From assembly GCA_963698405.1 (NCBI GenBank), contig CAVOQT010000004.1:47309-111308 (forward strand): 64,000 bases of DNA, given 5' to 3'. The translations under genes and the position numbers were made by a program. Below are positions 7,858 through 16,002 of the stretch, one piece after another (the first letter of the stretch is position 1; every line of letters begins with the position of its first letter). Under the pieces are notes generated by a model, which worked only from the letters and a program-made list of their open reading frames with translations, did not search any database and had not been told where the DNA came from. The DNA comes from SHZI01 sp963698405. GTDB taxonomy: Bacteria > Pseudomonadota > Gammaproteobacteria > Steroidobacterales > GCA-2729495.

Positions 7858-9192
7858 GTGAAAACACTGACCGAGGCCATCGATCATGCGCTGTGGCGCC
7901 GCGACCTGTCAGGCAGATCACTCCCGGAACGCCTGACCTGGAACATTGCCCGGCACATCTATGCCGTGTCGCGTGACCTGCTGAGTGGGCAGCTGACACT
8001 GCGGGCGATGAGTCTGGTCTATACCACGCTCCTTTCGAGCGTACCGTTGCTGGCGCTCAGTTTCTCGGTGATCAAGATATTTGGCGTACACAATCGCCTG
8101 CAGCCACAGCTCTATCGCCTGATGGAGCCACTGGGCTCCAGAGGCGTGGAAATCACCGACTGGGTGGTCAGGGCCATCGATAACCTCGAAGGCGGGGTGC
8201 TTGGAAGCGTGGCGCTGGTTTTCCTGGTCTATACAGCTATCGCGATGGTGCAGAAGGTGGAGGAGACCTTCAACTACGTCTGGCATGTCACGCGTCCGCG
8301 CAATCTGGCACGGCGGGTCAGTGAATACATCAGCGTATTACTGATAGGTCCCGTCATCATGACCTTTGCACTGGGGCTTATTGCTGCGATCCGTGCAAAT
8401 TCCGTAGTCCATGCGCTCCAGTCGATTGAACCGTTCGGCTCTGCAATCGTGGTGCTGGGGCAGTTGTTCCCCTATATGCTGGTCATCGCAGTCTTCACTT
8501 TTCTCTACAAGTTTCTGCCTAATTCAGTGGTGCTGTTCCGGGCTGCACTGACCGGTGGCATTGCTGCCGGCATCATGTGGGCCTTTGTTGGTTCCATGTT
8601 CGCTGCTGTAGTCGCCATGTCGACCAGTCGGGAGGCGATCTACAGTACTTTTGCGGTAGCAGTCTCGGCGCTGATCTGGCTCTATGTCAGCTGGCTGATC
8701 CTGCTGATCGGCGCGCAGATCGCCTTTTATGTACAGAATCCGGCCTTCCTGCGTGTTGGACATCAGGAACCACGGTTGGCCAACGCGCTGCGCGAACGCA
8801 TTGCGCTTAATACGATGTACCTGATCGGCATGGCGTTCAGAGCGGGTGATGCACGCTGCACGATAGAGCGGATGTCCGCTGCCACGGGCATTCCCGGGCT
8901 GACGCTGGCACCGGTGTTGTCGGTACTGGAAGCGGCTGGTCTGGTCAGTACCAATGACGAAGAAGGACTGATGCCGGGGCGGGAAATGTCGCGGATCACG
9001 CTGGCAGATATTCTCGCTGCCGTACGTGCCGGTGGTGATACGGGTGCGGTTCAGGCGCCGATATGGTCGCCGCCGGTTGAAGAATTGGCAGGCCGTCTGC
9101 AGGCTGCCATCGAGAGCCTGACTGCCGGCACTTCATTGAGTGACTTTCTGGATCAGGCGGCTGCCGGACAGAATCCACCGGAACACCTGTAA
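7858..9192 (+). CDS. YihY/BrkB-family inner membrane protein with C-terminal winged-helix domain
   Basis: A 444-residue polytopic inner-membrane protein of the YihY family, formerly misnamed ribonuclease BN. The first 300 residues contain about six transmembrane segments (for example FSVIKIFG, GSVALVFLVYTAIAMVQKVEETFNYVW, FPYMLVIAVFTFLYKFLPN, ALIWLYVSWLILLIGAQIAF). The E-x-x-x-N-x-x-W element in the third segment is typical of the family. The last ~140 residues look like a soluble winged-helix module (ALRERIALNTMYLIG, then MSAATGIPGLTLAPVLSVLEAAGLV). The physiological role is not settled. The start is GTG at 7858, chosen because it directly precedes the conserved region. It converges with the GTPase gene, 19 bases apart. 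Confidence 0.88.
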   Translation: MKTLTEAIDHALWRRDLSGRSLPERLTWNIARHIYAVSRDLLSGQLTLRAMSLVYTTLLSSVPLLALSFSVIKIFGVHNRLQPQLYRLMEPLGSRGVEITDWVVRAIDNLEGGVLGSVALVFLVYTAIAMVQKVEETFNYVWHVTRPRNLARRVSEYISVLLIGPVIMTFALGLIAAIRANSVVHALQSIEPFGSAIVVLGQLFPYMLVIAVFTFLYKFLPNSVVLFRAALTGGIAAGIMWAFVGSMFAAVVAMSTSREAIYSTFAVAVSALIWLYVSWLILLIGAQIAFYVQNPAFLRVGHQEPRLANALRERIALNTMYLIGMAFRAGDARCTIERMSAATGIPGLTLAPVLSVLEAAGLVSTNDEEGLMPGREMSRITLADILAAVRAGGDTGAVQAPIWSPPVEELAGRLQAAIESLTAGTSLSDFLDQAAAGQNPPEHL

Positions 9193-9211
9193 GCCAGCTG
9201 TCTGCTCTTGC

Positions 9212-10264
9212 TCAGCGCATGTGCAGCTCAAGCACATCCTTGTCGGCGAGCTGATGTTCAGGTCCGACTTGCTGGCCGGCAAATACTTCGGTGCCCCAGA
9301 TCTTGGCGTAGCGAAGGCCTGCGGCGATGTCCTTGTGCACGAGGCCGGCGACGTCGAGTACCGTTTGTCCGCGCCGCAGCGTGAAGGGTCGATCCATCTC
9401 GGCCGGCTTGCCCGGCATTTTTGTATAGACGCGAACGACCTGCAGTGCCTTGAATAGCAGCGGGCCCAGCGCATCGCAGTTGGTGCCGGTAGTTGCCGAG
9501 ATATGGATGGTCGGGAAGTCCAGTTCGAGCAGTTCCATGAGTACCTGTACCTCTCCCTCGGGATCCTCCACGAGGTCGGCCTTGTTGGCGACCAGCAGCG
9601 CGGGCAGTTCGATGCGGAAGGGGTCTTCGATGATTTCCTCACCTGCCTCATCAAAGGCCGGTTCAGGTATCGGCTTTGGTCCGCGCAGGCCTGGCCAGTA
9701 GCCATGCAGGAATATTTTCTTGTCTGCCAGTTGCCGGATGATGGCCTGCAGGTGCTCGGTGCAGCCGGGATCGCTGAGGTCGATCACCAGTAATGCGCCA
9801 TCGGCTGGCTGCAGGGAGTTCCCCATCCAGCCTTCGATGTAGTCGCTGGAGATGGGTGGCAGGTCGACAAGTTGGAACCACACATCCTCGAAGCCCAGCA
9901 TGCCAGGCATCGGCAGTTTGGTCGTGAAGGGGTAAGGGCCGATGTCTGCACGTGATCCGGTGAGCTTGACGTGCAGTTCTGACTTGCCGGCATTCGGCGC
10001 ACCCAGCAGTGCGAGCTGTGCCGCACCCTCCGGCCGGATGGTATGTACCGGGCCCTTTTTCTTGCCGCCCTGTTTGGCGGAGCCAAGTTCTTCGGTGATC
10101 TCCTTGATCCAGCGCTTGATGTCGCCCTGGAGATGATCGGTGCCCTTGTGCTTGGGGATGGTTCGCAGCATCTCCTTGAGATGCTCGAGTCGTTCTGCGG
10201 GCTCGCGGGCGGCGCGATAGGCTTCTTCAGCCTTGCGATAGACGGGGGTCAGGTTGGCGGGCAT
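9212..10264 (-). CDS. TGS-domain GTPase, DRG/Obg-like
   Basis: A 350-residue TRAFAC-class GTPase related to DRG/Obg proteins. GTPase motifs in order are G1 LLGAPNAGKS (about residues 85-94), a switch region with PFTT, G3 DLPP (about 123-126, in place of DTPG) and G4 NKAD (about 226-229). An alpha-helical Lys-rich N-terminal arm (about 1-75) precedes the G domain and a TGS-type ligand/RNA-binding domain closes the protein (DRPFTLRRGQTVLDVAGLVH). Function is probably ribosome-linked, by analogy to the family. It is transcribed alone; the nearest upstream gene on the same strand ends 94 bases away. Confidence 0.85.
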   Translation of the reverse strand: MPANLTPVYRKAEEAYRAAREPAERLEHLKEMLRTIPKHKGTDHLQGDIKRWIKEITEELGSAKQGGKKKGPVHTIRPEGAAQLALLGAPNAGKSELHVKLTGSRADIGPYPFTTKLPMPGMLGFEDVWFQLVDLPPISSDYIEGWMGNSLQPADGALLVIDLSDPGCTEHLQAIIRQLADKKIFLHGYWPGLRGPKPIPEPAFDEAGEEIIEDPFRIELPALLVANKADLVEDPEGEVQVLMELLELDFPTIHISATTGTNCDALGPLLFKALQVVRVYTKMPGKPAEMDRPFTLRRGQTVLDVAGLVHKDIAAGLRYAKIWGTEVFAGQQVGPEHQLADKDVLELHMR

Positions 10265-10357
10265 GGAATCTGTGCTGGCTGTGTCACGAGGCTGCGCAGT
10301 TTAACGCGTTGACGGCCGCAGAACTGCGCTCCGTCACAACAGTTGTCTGGCGCCTGA

Positions 10358-11098
10358 TCAGAGACCCGCTACTTTCTCCGGTGCAAGGCTCAGCGTCACC
10401 CAGCCGTCATCACGCCAGTCGGATACCAGAATATCAACACCCATCACGGCCGCCTGCTGTTCAAAGCGCGGTTTGGTCCAGATTTCGTGCAACTCTTTTT
10501 CGGTCATGTCATGCATGCCGAGTTGTCTCGTAGCGCTCAGTACGGTGCCATAGGGGGATTTGAAGCTGACCTTGCCTGGTTCACGTTTGACCTCGATTGC
10601 CAGCTGGTAGAAGCAGGCTGTGCGGTCGGTCATGGCGACGAGGGCCAGTTCTTTCAGGCCGGTCTGCTGCACGAATTTCCCGGTACGTACCAGCATGGGC
10701 ATCTGGCTACGTACATCTTCTTCGATCATTTCCTGCAGCAGGTCATGATCCTTGGCGAACTGGACGTAATTCAGTGTCAGTTTGACCAGCGCATCGTTCA
10801 TCTCGTGCTGATAGGGCTTGCGTACGTTCAGCGTGCGGATCACGGTTGCCACACCCTGGCCAAGTTCTGCTTCGCGGCCGGTGAAATCGTGCTCCGGTGT
10901 TTCACCGGGGCTCATCTCCCGGATCGCTTTCGCGACAGCGGCCCCAAGCTGCTGTTCCCTGCCTTCGAAGCCGCTCCATTCGCCGAATTCTGCAGCACTT
11001 GTGGGCAGCGCACGGCGGTCACGCTCGGCTGCGTGAGCGCCGGTCATGAGCAACAGGGTGGTGGCAAGAACGGCGATATGGCGCAGCGGGCTGGACAT
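10358..11098 (-). CDS. exported protein of unknown function downstream of lon
   Basis: A 246-residue protein with a cleavable signal peptide (RHIAVLATTLLLMTGAHA, about residues 5-22) and a hydrophilic, mostly helical remainder, so probably periplasmic. I recognise no family and no catalytic motif. The ATG at 11098 is preferred over one 33 bases upstream because it has a strong AGGAGAGGAG site 6 bases ahead and gives a proper signal peptide. It begins only 35 bases after the lon stop and is likely in the same transcript, which would put it under heat-shock control. One notable feature is a run of charged residues in the mature part. Confidence 0.7.
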   Translation of the reverse strand: MSSPLRHIAVLATTLLLMTGAHAAERDRRALPTSAAEFGEWSGFEGREQQLGAAVAKAIREMSPGETPEHDFTGREAELGQGVATVIRTLNVRKPYQHEMNDALVKLTLNYVQFAKDHDLLQEMIEEDVRSQMPMLVRTGKFVQQTGLKELALVAMTDRTACFYQLAIEVKREPGKVSFKSPYGTVLSATRQLGMHDMTEKELHEIWTKPRFEQQAAVMGVDILVSDWRDDGWVTLSLAPEKVAGL

Positions 11099-11133
11099 GG
11101 CGGGCTCCTCTCCTGGGTATTCTTCCGGCAAGC

Positions 11134-13488
11134 CTACAGCAGCGCCGCTGCCAATGCGTCGTCTACCGTTTCAAGCCAGATGAAGTTCAGCTGCTGGCGT
11201 GCGTTCTCCGGAATATCTTCCAGGTCCTTCCGGTTGCGCGCTGGCAGCAGAACGGTGTGAATGCCGGCGCGCAGCGCAGCGAGGGTTTTTTCCTTGACGC
11301 CACCGACCGGTAATACAAGGCCGCGCAAGCTGATCTCACCGGTCATCGCCACATCGCTGCGCACCTTGCGGCCGGTAAGCAGTGAAGCGATCGCCATGAA
11401 CAGCGCCACGCCGGCGCTCGGACCGTCCTTCGGGATTGCACCGGCGGGCAGATGCACATGCAGGTCGCGCTTTTCAAAGTCAAAGGAACCGAGGCCCAGC
11501 GCCTCGGCGCGGGTCTTCACCAGACTGAAGGCGGCCTGTGCGCTTTCCTTCATGACCTCACCGAGCTGTCCGGTGAGAATCAGCTGGCCCTTGCCCGGCA
11601 TGCTGGTTGCTTCAATGAACAGGATGTCGCCACCGACCGGTGTCCAGGCGAGCCCGGTTGCGACGCCGGAGGTGCTGGTGCGCAGCGCTACTTCGGATTC
11701 GTACTTGCGTGCGCCGAGGATCTCGCGCACCGCAGCGGCGTCCACACTGACTTCAGTTGTGGTGCCCTCGGAGATGCGCACTGCGATATTGCGCAGTACG
11801 GCTCCAATCTGTCGTTCGAGATTCCGCACGCCGGCTTCGCGCGTGTAGTTGGCAATGATCTCGGTCAGTGCATCTTCGCTGAGCGAGACCTGTCCGGTAT
11901 TGAGTCCGTTGGCCCGCAATTGCCGGTCGACCAGATAGCGGCGGCCGATCTCCAGCTTCTCTTCCTGGGTATAGCCGGGCAGTTCGATAATCTCCATGCG
12001 GTCACGCAATGGACCGGGGATGGTGTCGAGTACGTTGGCCGTAGCGACGAAGAATACCTTTGAAAGATCGAAGGGTACGGCCAGATAGTTGTCCCGGAAG
12101 CTGCTGTTCTGCTCCGGGTCGAGTACTTCGAGCAGAGCCGATGAGGGGTCGCCCTGAAAGCCGGCGCCGAGCTTGTCCATCTCGTCCAGCATGAACACCG
12201 GATTGCGTGTGCCGGCCTTGCGGATCTGCTGGATAACATTGCCGGGCAGTGCGCCGATATAGGTGCGGCGGTGACCGCGGATCTCGGCCTCGTCGTGTAC
12301 GCCGCCCAGCGAAGCGCGTACGAACTTCAGTCCGAGCGCTTTCGCGATGCTCTGGCCTAGCGAGGTTTTTCCCACACCGGGTGGACCCACAAAGCACAGT
12401 ATCGGTGAGCGTCCTTCGGGGTTCAGCTTGCGAACGGCGAGATATTCGAGGATGCGTTGCTTGACCTTCGTCAACCCGAAATGATCCTCGTTCAGCACCT
12501 GTCGTGCCCGCGCGATGTCGATCGCTTCTTCGTCGAGCTTTGACCAGGGGAGCGCGACCAGCCAGTCGAGATAGGTCCGCACCATGGAGTTTTCACCGGA
12601 GGCCTCTGGCATGCGCTCCAGGCGCTTGAGTTCCTTGCGTGCCTGACTCTCTGTCTCTTCCGGCATGGCTGCATTGTCGATAGCTTCGCGCAAGGTGTCG
12701 AATTCGCCGGCTTCTTCGCTGTCGCCAAGCTCCTTTTGAATGGTGCGCATCTGCTCGCGCAGATAGAACTCCCGCTGGTGACCTTCGAGCTTGTCCTTGG
12801 TTTGCTCATCAACCTGACGTGACAGTCTGAGTACTTCGACCTGGTGACTCAGCAGGTCGAGTACGCGATCGATACGTGTCTGGATATCGAATACCTCGAG
12901 TATCTCCTGCTTCTGCTGTGGTTTGATGTCGAGAAAGCCCGCTATCAGGTCAGCGAGTTGGCCCGGGTTGGAAATGCCCTGCACGATCGCGCCGAGTTCC
13001 GGCATGGCTTGCGGCAACAGGGCGATGGCCTCCAGGGCGCGTTCGCGCAGGATCAGCAGCCGCGCTTCGAGTGCGGTTGTCTCAGTGCTCTGTGCTGGTA
13101 CCTGATCGAAACGGGCGGCGAGAAAGGGTAGTCCCGGCAGATAGTCGAGGGTACGGAAGCGCTCTTCGCCCTGGCAGACGACATGCTGCGTGCCGTCGCG
13201 TGCAGTGAAGTAGCGGATCACACGGGCAATGGTGCCCGTGGTGTGCAGATCATTCGGCCCCGGTTCGTCGACCGAGGGGTCGCGCTGCATGACCAGGCCG
13301 ATGGGCCGGCCGCTGCCGGCCGCTTCCTCAGCAGCAGCGAGGGAGACGCGACGACCGATCGTCAGTGGAATGACGGCGCCGGGGAATACAACGGTGTTGC
13401 GTACCGGCAGGATGATCAGTACGTCGTCGGGCACGCTGCCCTGCGGCCCTGCAGTTGTATCTTCCTGCCTGTTTTCATTTTCACTCAT
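11134..13488 (-). CDS. lon: ATP-dependent protease Lon (La)
   Basis: A 784-residue cytoplasmic AAA+ serine protease that degrades misfolded and regulatory proteins. Domain order: N-terminal LonN substrate-binding domain (DDVLIILPVRNTVVFPGAVIP, about residues 21-210), coiled-coil middle region, AAA+ module with Walker A GPPGVGKTSLG (about 368-378) and Walker B VFMLDEMDK, and the C-terminal protease domain. The catalytic Ser lies in PKDGPSAGVALF and the Lys in GGVKEKTLAAL. The length is normal. The ATG has a GGGAGCAGG element upstream, and a sigma-32-like promoter lies about 50 bases before it. Confidence 0.96.
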   Translation of the reverse strand: MSENENRQEDTTAGPQGSVPDDVLIILPVRNTVVFPGAVIPLTIGRRVSLAAAEEAAGSGRPIGLVMQRDPSVDEPGPNDLHTTGTIARVIRYFTARDGTQHVVCQGEERFRTLDYLPGLPFLAARFDQVPAQSTETTALEARLLILRERALEAIALLPQAMPELGAIVQGISNPGQLADLIAGFLDIKPQQKQEILEVFDIQTRIDRVLDLLSHQVEVLRLSRQVDEQTKDKLEGHQREFYLREQMRTIQKELGDSEEAGEFDTLREAIDNAAMPEETESQARKELKRLERMPEASGENSMVRTYLDWLVALPWSKLDEEAIDIARARQVLNEDHFGLTKVKQRILEYLAVRKLNPEGRSPILCFVGPPGVGKTSLGQSIAKALGLKFVRASLGGVHDEAEIRGHRRTYIGALPGNVIQQIRKAGTRNPVFMLDEMDKLGAGFQGDPSSALLEVLDPEQNSSFRDNYLAVPFDLSKVFFVATANVLDTIPGPLRDRMEIIELPGYTQEEKLEIGRRYLVDRQLRANGLNTGQVSLSEDALTEIIANYTREAGVRNLERQIGAVLRNIAVRISEGTTTEVSVDAAAVREILGARKYESEVALRTSTSGVATGLAWTPVGGDILFIEATSMPGKGQLILTGQLGEVMKESAQAAFSLVKTRAEALGLGSFDFEKRDLHVHLPAGAIPKDGPSAGVALFMAIASLLTGRKVRSDVAMTGEISLRGLVLPVGGVKEKTLAALRAGIHTVLLPARNRKDLEDIPENARQQLNFIWLETVDDALAAALL

Positions 13489-13533
13489 GCGAATGCCTGC
13501 TCCCGTTCTTCAATGCGCGATTCCCTTGCAATG

Positions 13534-13561
13534 AGATGGGGCTCCAGTTCAGGAATTCAAT
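13534..13561 (-). promoter_or_regulatory. sigma-32 (heat shock) promoter candidate for lon
   Basis: On the minus strand ATTGAA (plus 13556-13561) is followed after 14 bases by CCCCATCT (plus 13534-13541). This matches the heat-shock consensus of CTTGAA, an 11-16 base spacer and CCCCATnT, including all eight bases of the -10 element except its variable position. Transcription would start near 13525, giving a leader of about 37 bases to the lon ATG. lon is a classic heat-shock gene in proteobacteria, which supports the reading. Confidence 0.65.
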
Positions 13562-13668
13562 ACGCAACCGTTCTTTACTGAAGCGCCCTGTAATGAAATT
13601 CGTTGCCGGGTGACAAGTGGATTGCATGCAACGCAGCGCTGGCTGGCTGCATTGGGCACGGGGGTTAT

Positions 13669-14121
13669 TCAGGCAGCGGTGATGCGGCGACTGATGCCGC
13701 TGGCGCTGGCGCGCTCCATCTCGATCTCCTGGATCCGTCCCTGCAAGGTCTGGATCTGGGCGGTTGCGGCAGCGAGTTCGGTGCGCAATGAATTCTTCTG
13801 ACGTATCTCGGCCTTGAGCGTGTTTTTCGCCTGGGCATACTGACGGAGGTAGCTGGCCACCTGTGTTTCGAGTGTCGCGACGTGGGTCAGAGCGCGCTCA
13901 GTTTCCGCACGCTGTTCGAGCAGCTTCTCTTTGGCCGCCTCGTGTTCCCGGGTATAAGCTGCAACTGCGTCCCGCAGTTCGATCAGAGCGACTTCGCGGC
14001 GACCTTCTTCAGCAGGATCTGCTACGACGTGGTTCCCGTGGCTAAGCCATGCCACCAGCGCACCGCCACACAAGGCCGCGATGCTTGCGACTGCCAGTAC
14101 GACTGTCAGTTCGTTTGACAT
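13669..14121 (-). CDS. membrane-anchored coiled-coil protein of unknown function
   Basis: A 150-residue protein with one N-terminal transmembrane segment (VVLAVASIAALCGGALVAWL, about residues 6-25), followed by a long heptad-rich helix rich in Glu, Arg, Ala and Gln (about 40-140). The arrangement resembles small inner-membrane proteins with a cytoplasmic or periplasmic coiled coil, but I cannot assign a family. It is upstream of lon on the same strand and divergent from the ABC transporter gene. A ten-base direct repeat in the divergent region includes its start codon. Confidence 0.6.
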   Translation of the reverse strand: MSNELTVVLAVASIAALCGGALVAWLSHGNHVVADPAEEGRREVALIELRDAVAAYTREHEAAKEKLLEQRAETERALTHVATLETQVASYLRQYAQAKNTLKAEIRQKNSLRTELAAATAQIQTLQGRIQEIEMERASASGISRRITAA

Positions 14122-14151
14122 AATGATGGTTATGAGATGCCTGACATAATG
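14116..14151. repeat. 10-bp direct repeat in divergent promoter region
   Basis: TGACATAATG occurs at 14116-14125 and again at 14142-14151, 26 bases apart on the same face of the helix (about 2.5 turns). The first copy overlaps the start codon of the minus-strand coiled-coil gene and the second lies in the leader of the ABC transporter operon. It could be a regulator binding site pair or chance. Confidence 0.35.
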
Positions 14152-14257
14152 TAAGTGTGTGTCGGGACGCTGTCTGTGGGCCGGCTCTCACTTTGCAGTT
14201 CAGCACAGGCACCATAGGTTTTGCCTTAACCCTCGAATACTGTCCGGAAGTTGCCAA

Positions 14258-15190
14258 ATGTCTCTTGCTCCAAGCTCTCCCGACGCGATCGTGGTCGCAC
14301 GTGGCCTGACCAAGAAATATGGCGAGCGGACTGTGGTCTGCGGTATCGATCTGACCATTCCCCGGGGCGGTTGTTTTGGTCTGCTCGGGCCGAATGGTGC
14401 CGGGAAGACCACGACGCTGCGCATGATCCTCGGTCAGTCGCCGATGAGCGGCGGCACGCTGTCCGTGCTCGGCCTGCCAATGCCGGAGGCCATCCGCCAG
14501 ATCCATGCCCGCACTGGTGTCGTGCCCCAGAGCGATAACCAGGATCCGGACTTCACGGTGGTCGAAAACCTGCGCATGTATGCGCGGTATTTCGGACTGC
14601 GTCCTGCCCAGGTGGCGGGCCGGATCGACGAATTGCTGGGTTTTCTGGAACTTGCTGATCGACGCGATGCGCGCATGCGCGAACTTTCCGGTGGCATGAA
14701 GCGGCGACTGTCGATTGCCCGTGCGCTGATCAACGACCCGGAGTTCATCATGCTCGACGAACCCACCACCGGGCTTGATCCGCAGGTTCGTCACCTGATC
14801 TGGACCCGTCTGCGCCAGCTCAAGGCTTCAGGGAAGACGCTGCTGCTGACGACGCACTACATGGATGAGGCCGAGCGGCTCTGCGATCAACTGGTGGTTA
14901 TCGACCGCGGTCGCATCGTCACGCAGGGGTCGCCGCGCGGCCTGATCAATGAACATGTAGAGCCACATGTCATCGAAGTGCAGGGCGAGGCCGACCGCGT
15001 GACGCCGGTGCTAGCCAGTATTCCGGGTTCGCGCCTGCTCAGCGTTGGCGAGACCCACTATTGCTATGCACGCGAGTTGGGTCCGGTGCTGGCGCGCCTC
15101 GAGTCCGCGCCACAGCTGCACTACACGCACCGGACCGCCAACCTCGAGGATGTCTTTCTCAAACTGACTGGCCACGACCTGCGGGAATAA
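14258..15190 (+). CDS. ABC transporter ATP-binding protein, NodI/DrrA type
   Basis: A 310-residue ATPase subunit of an ABC-2-type exporter. Motifs in order: Walker A GPNGAGKTTT, Q-loop region VVPQSDNQD, signature LSGGMKRRL, Walker B FIMLDEPTTGLDP and the switch His in LLLTTHYMDEAE. The C-terminal ~80 residues are the accessory domain typical of NodI/CcmA-like exporters. The ATG at 14258 has a GGAAG site 8 bases upstream; longer in-frame starts lack one. The permease gene follows 25 bases later. By family the pair could export a lipid, polysaccharide or small molecule; the substrate is not readable. Confidence 0.9.
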   Translation: MSLAPSSPDAIVVARGLTKKYGERTVVCGIDLTIPRGGCFGLLGPNGAGKTTTLRMILGQSPMSGGTLSVLGLPMPEAIRQIHARTGVVPQSDNQDPDFTVVENLRMYARYFGLRPAQVAGRIDELLGFLELADRRDARMRELSGGMKRRLSIARALINDPEFIMLDEPTTGLDPQVRHLIWTRLRQLKASGKTLLLTTHYMDEAERLCDQLVVIDRGRIVTQGSPRGLINEHVEPHVIEVQGEADRVTPVLASIPGSRLLSVGETHYCYARELGPVLARLESAPQLHYTHRTANLEDVFLKLTGHDLRE

Positions 15191-15215
15191 CCTGCGGCAA
15201 AGGGAGTACGCAACG

Positions 15216-16002
15216 ATGACAGGTATGGGTCTGGTCTTGCCGAGGCCGCAAATCTCGGCACTGAAAATCTGGCAGCGCAATCTGCTCGTCTGGCGAAAAT
15301 TGATCGGGCCGAGCATGGCCTTTTCATTCGGCGAGCCGGTGATTTATCTGCTCGGCCTGGGTTACGGGCTGGGACAGTTCATCGGGGAGGTCAACGGGAT
15401 TCCGTATTTCACCTTCCTGGCTGCCGGTCTGCTCGCAGCCTCGGCGATGAACGTAGCCTCCTTTGAGGGCATGTTTTCGGTGTTTACCCGCATGACGCAT
15501 CAGCAGACCTACGATGCGATTCTCGCCACACCGCTGACGGTTGATGACATCGTTGCTGGTGAGATGTTGTGGTGTGCGACCAAGTCGCTGCTCAATACCC
15601 TGCCGATCCTGGTAGTGGCTTCTTTGCTCGGCGCTATCCAGAACTGGTCGGCGCTGGGCGCCATCCCGGTCTTTTTTCTGGTCGGGATTGTGCTTTGCCG
15701 GCCCGGCGCTGGTGATGGCGGCATTAGCTGCCAGTTATGATTTTTTCAACTATTACACGACGCTGCTGATCACGCCGATGTTCATATTCAGCGGGGTGTT
15801 CTATCCGGTGGCGACCTTGCCGGCAGTTGCGCAGGTGGTGGTGAACATTCTGCCGCTGTCTCATGCGATTGCGCTGATACGGCCACTCGTTGCCGGTCAG
15901 CCCCTCGCTGATCCGGGATTGCATATCGCCGTGCTGCTCGGTTACGCGGTTGTCGGCTATGTGGCTGCCAGTATCTTTATCCGCCGTCGGCTGATCCGTT
16001 GA
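15216..16002 (+). pseudogene. ABC-2 type permease, NodJ family, frameshifted
   Basis: The membrane partner of the preceding ATPase, with about six transmembrane segments. The first part (from MTGMGLVLPRPQISALKIW; YLLGLGYGLGQFIGEVNGIPY; MTHQQTYDAILATPLTVDD) is a normal NodJ-type N-terminus with a good GGGAG ribosome site. Near base 15693 the frame breaks: GTGCTTTGCC where GTGTTTGCC would continue as VFAGPALVMAALA. The rest (YDFFNYYTTLLITPMFIFSG through IFIRRRLIR) is intact in the +1 frame to the stop at 16000-16002. Restored length is about 261 residues, normal for the family. One extra C explains it; a real mutation or a sequence error are both possible. The 3' end overlaps the convergent permease gene by 26 bases. 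Confidence 0.82.
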
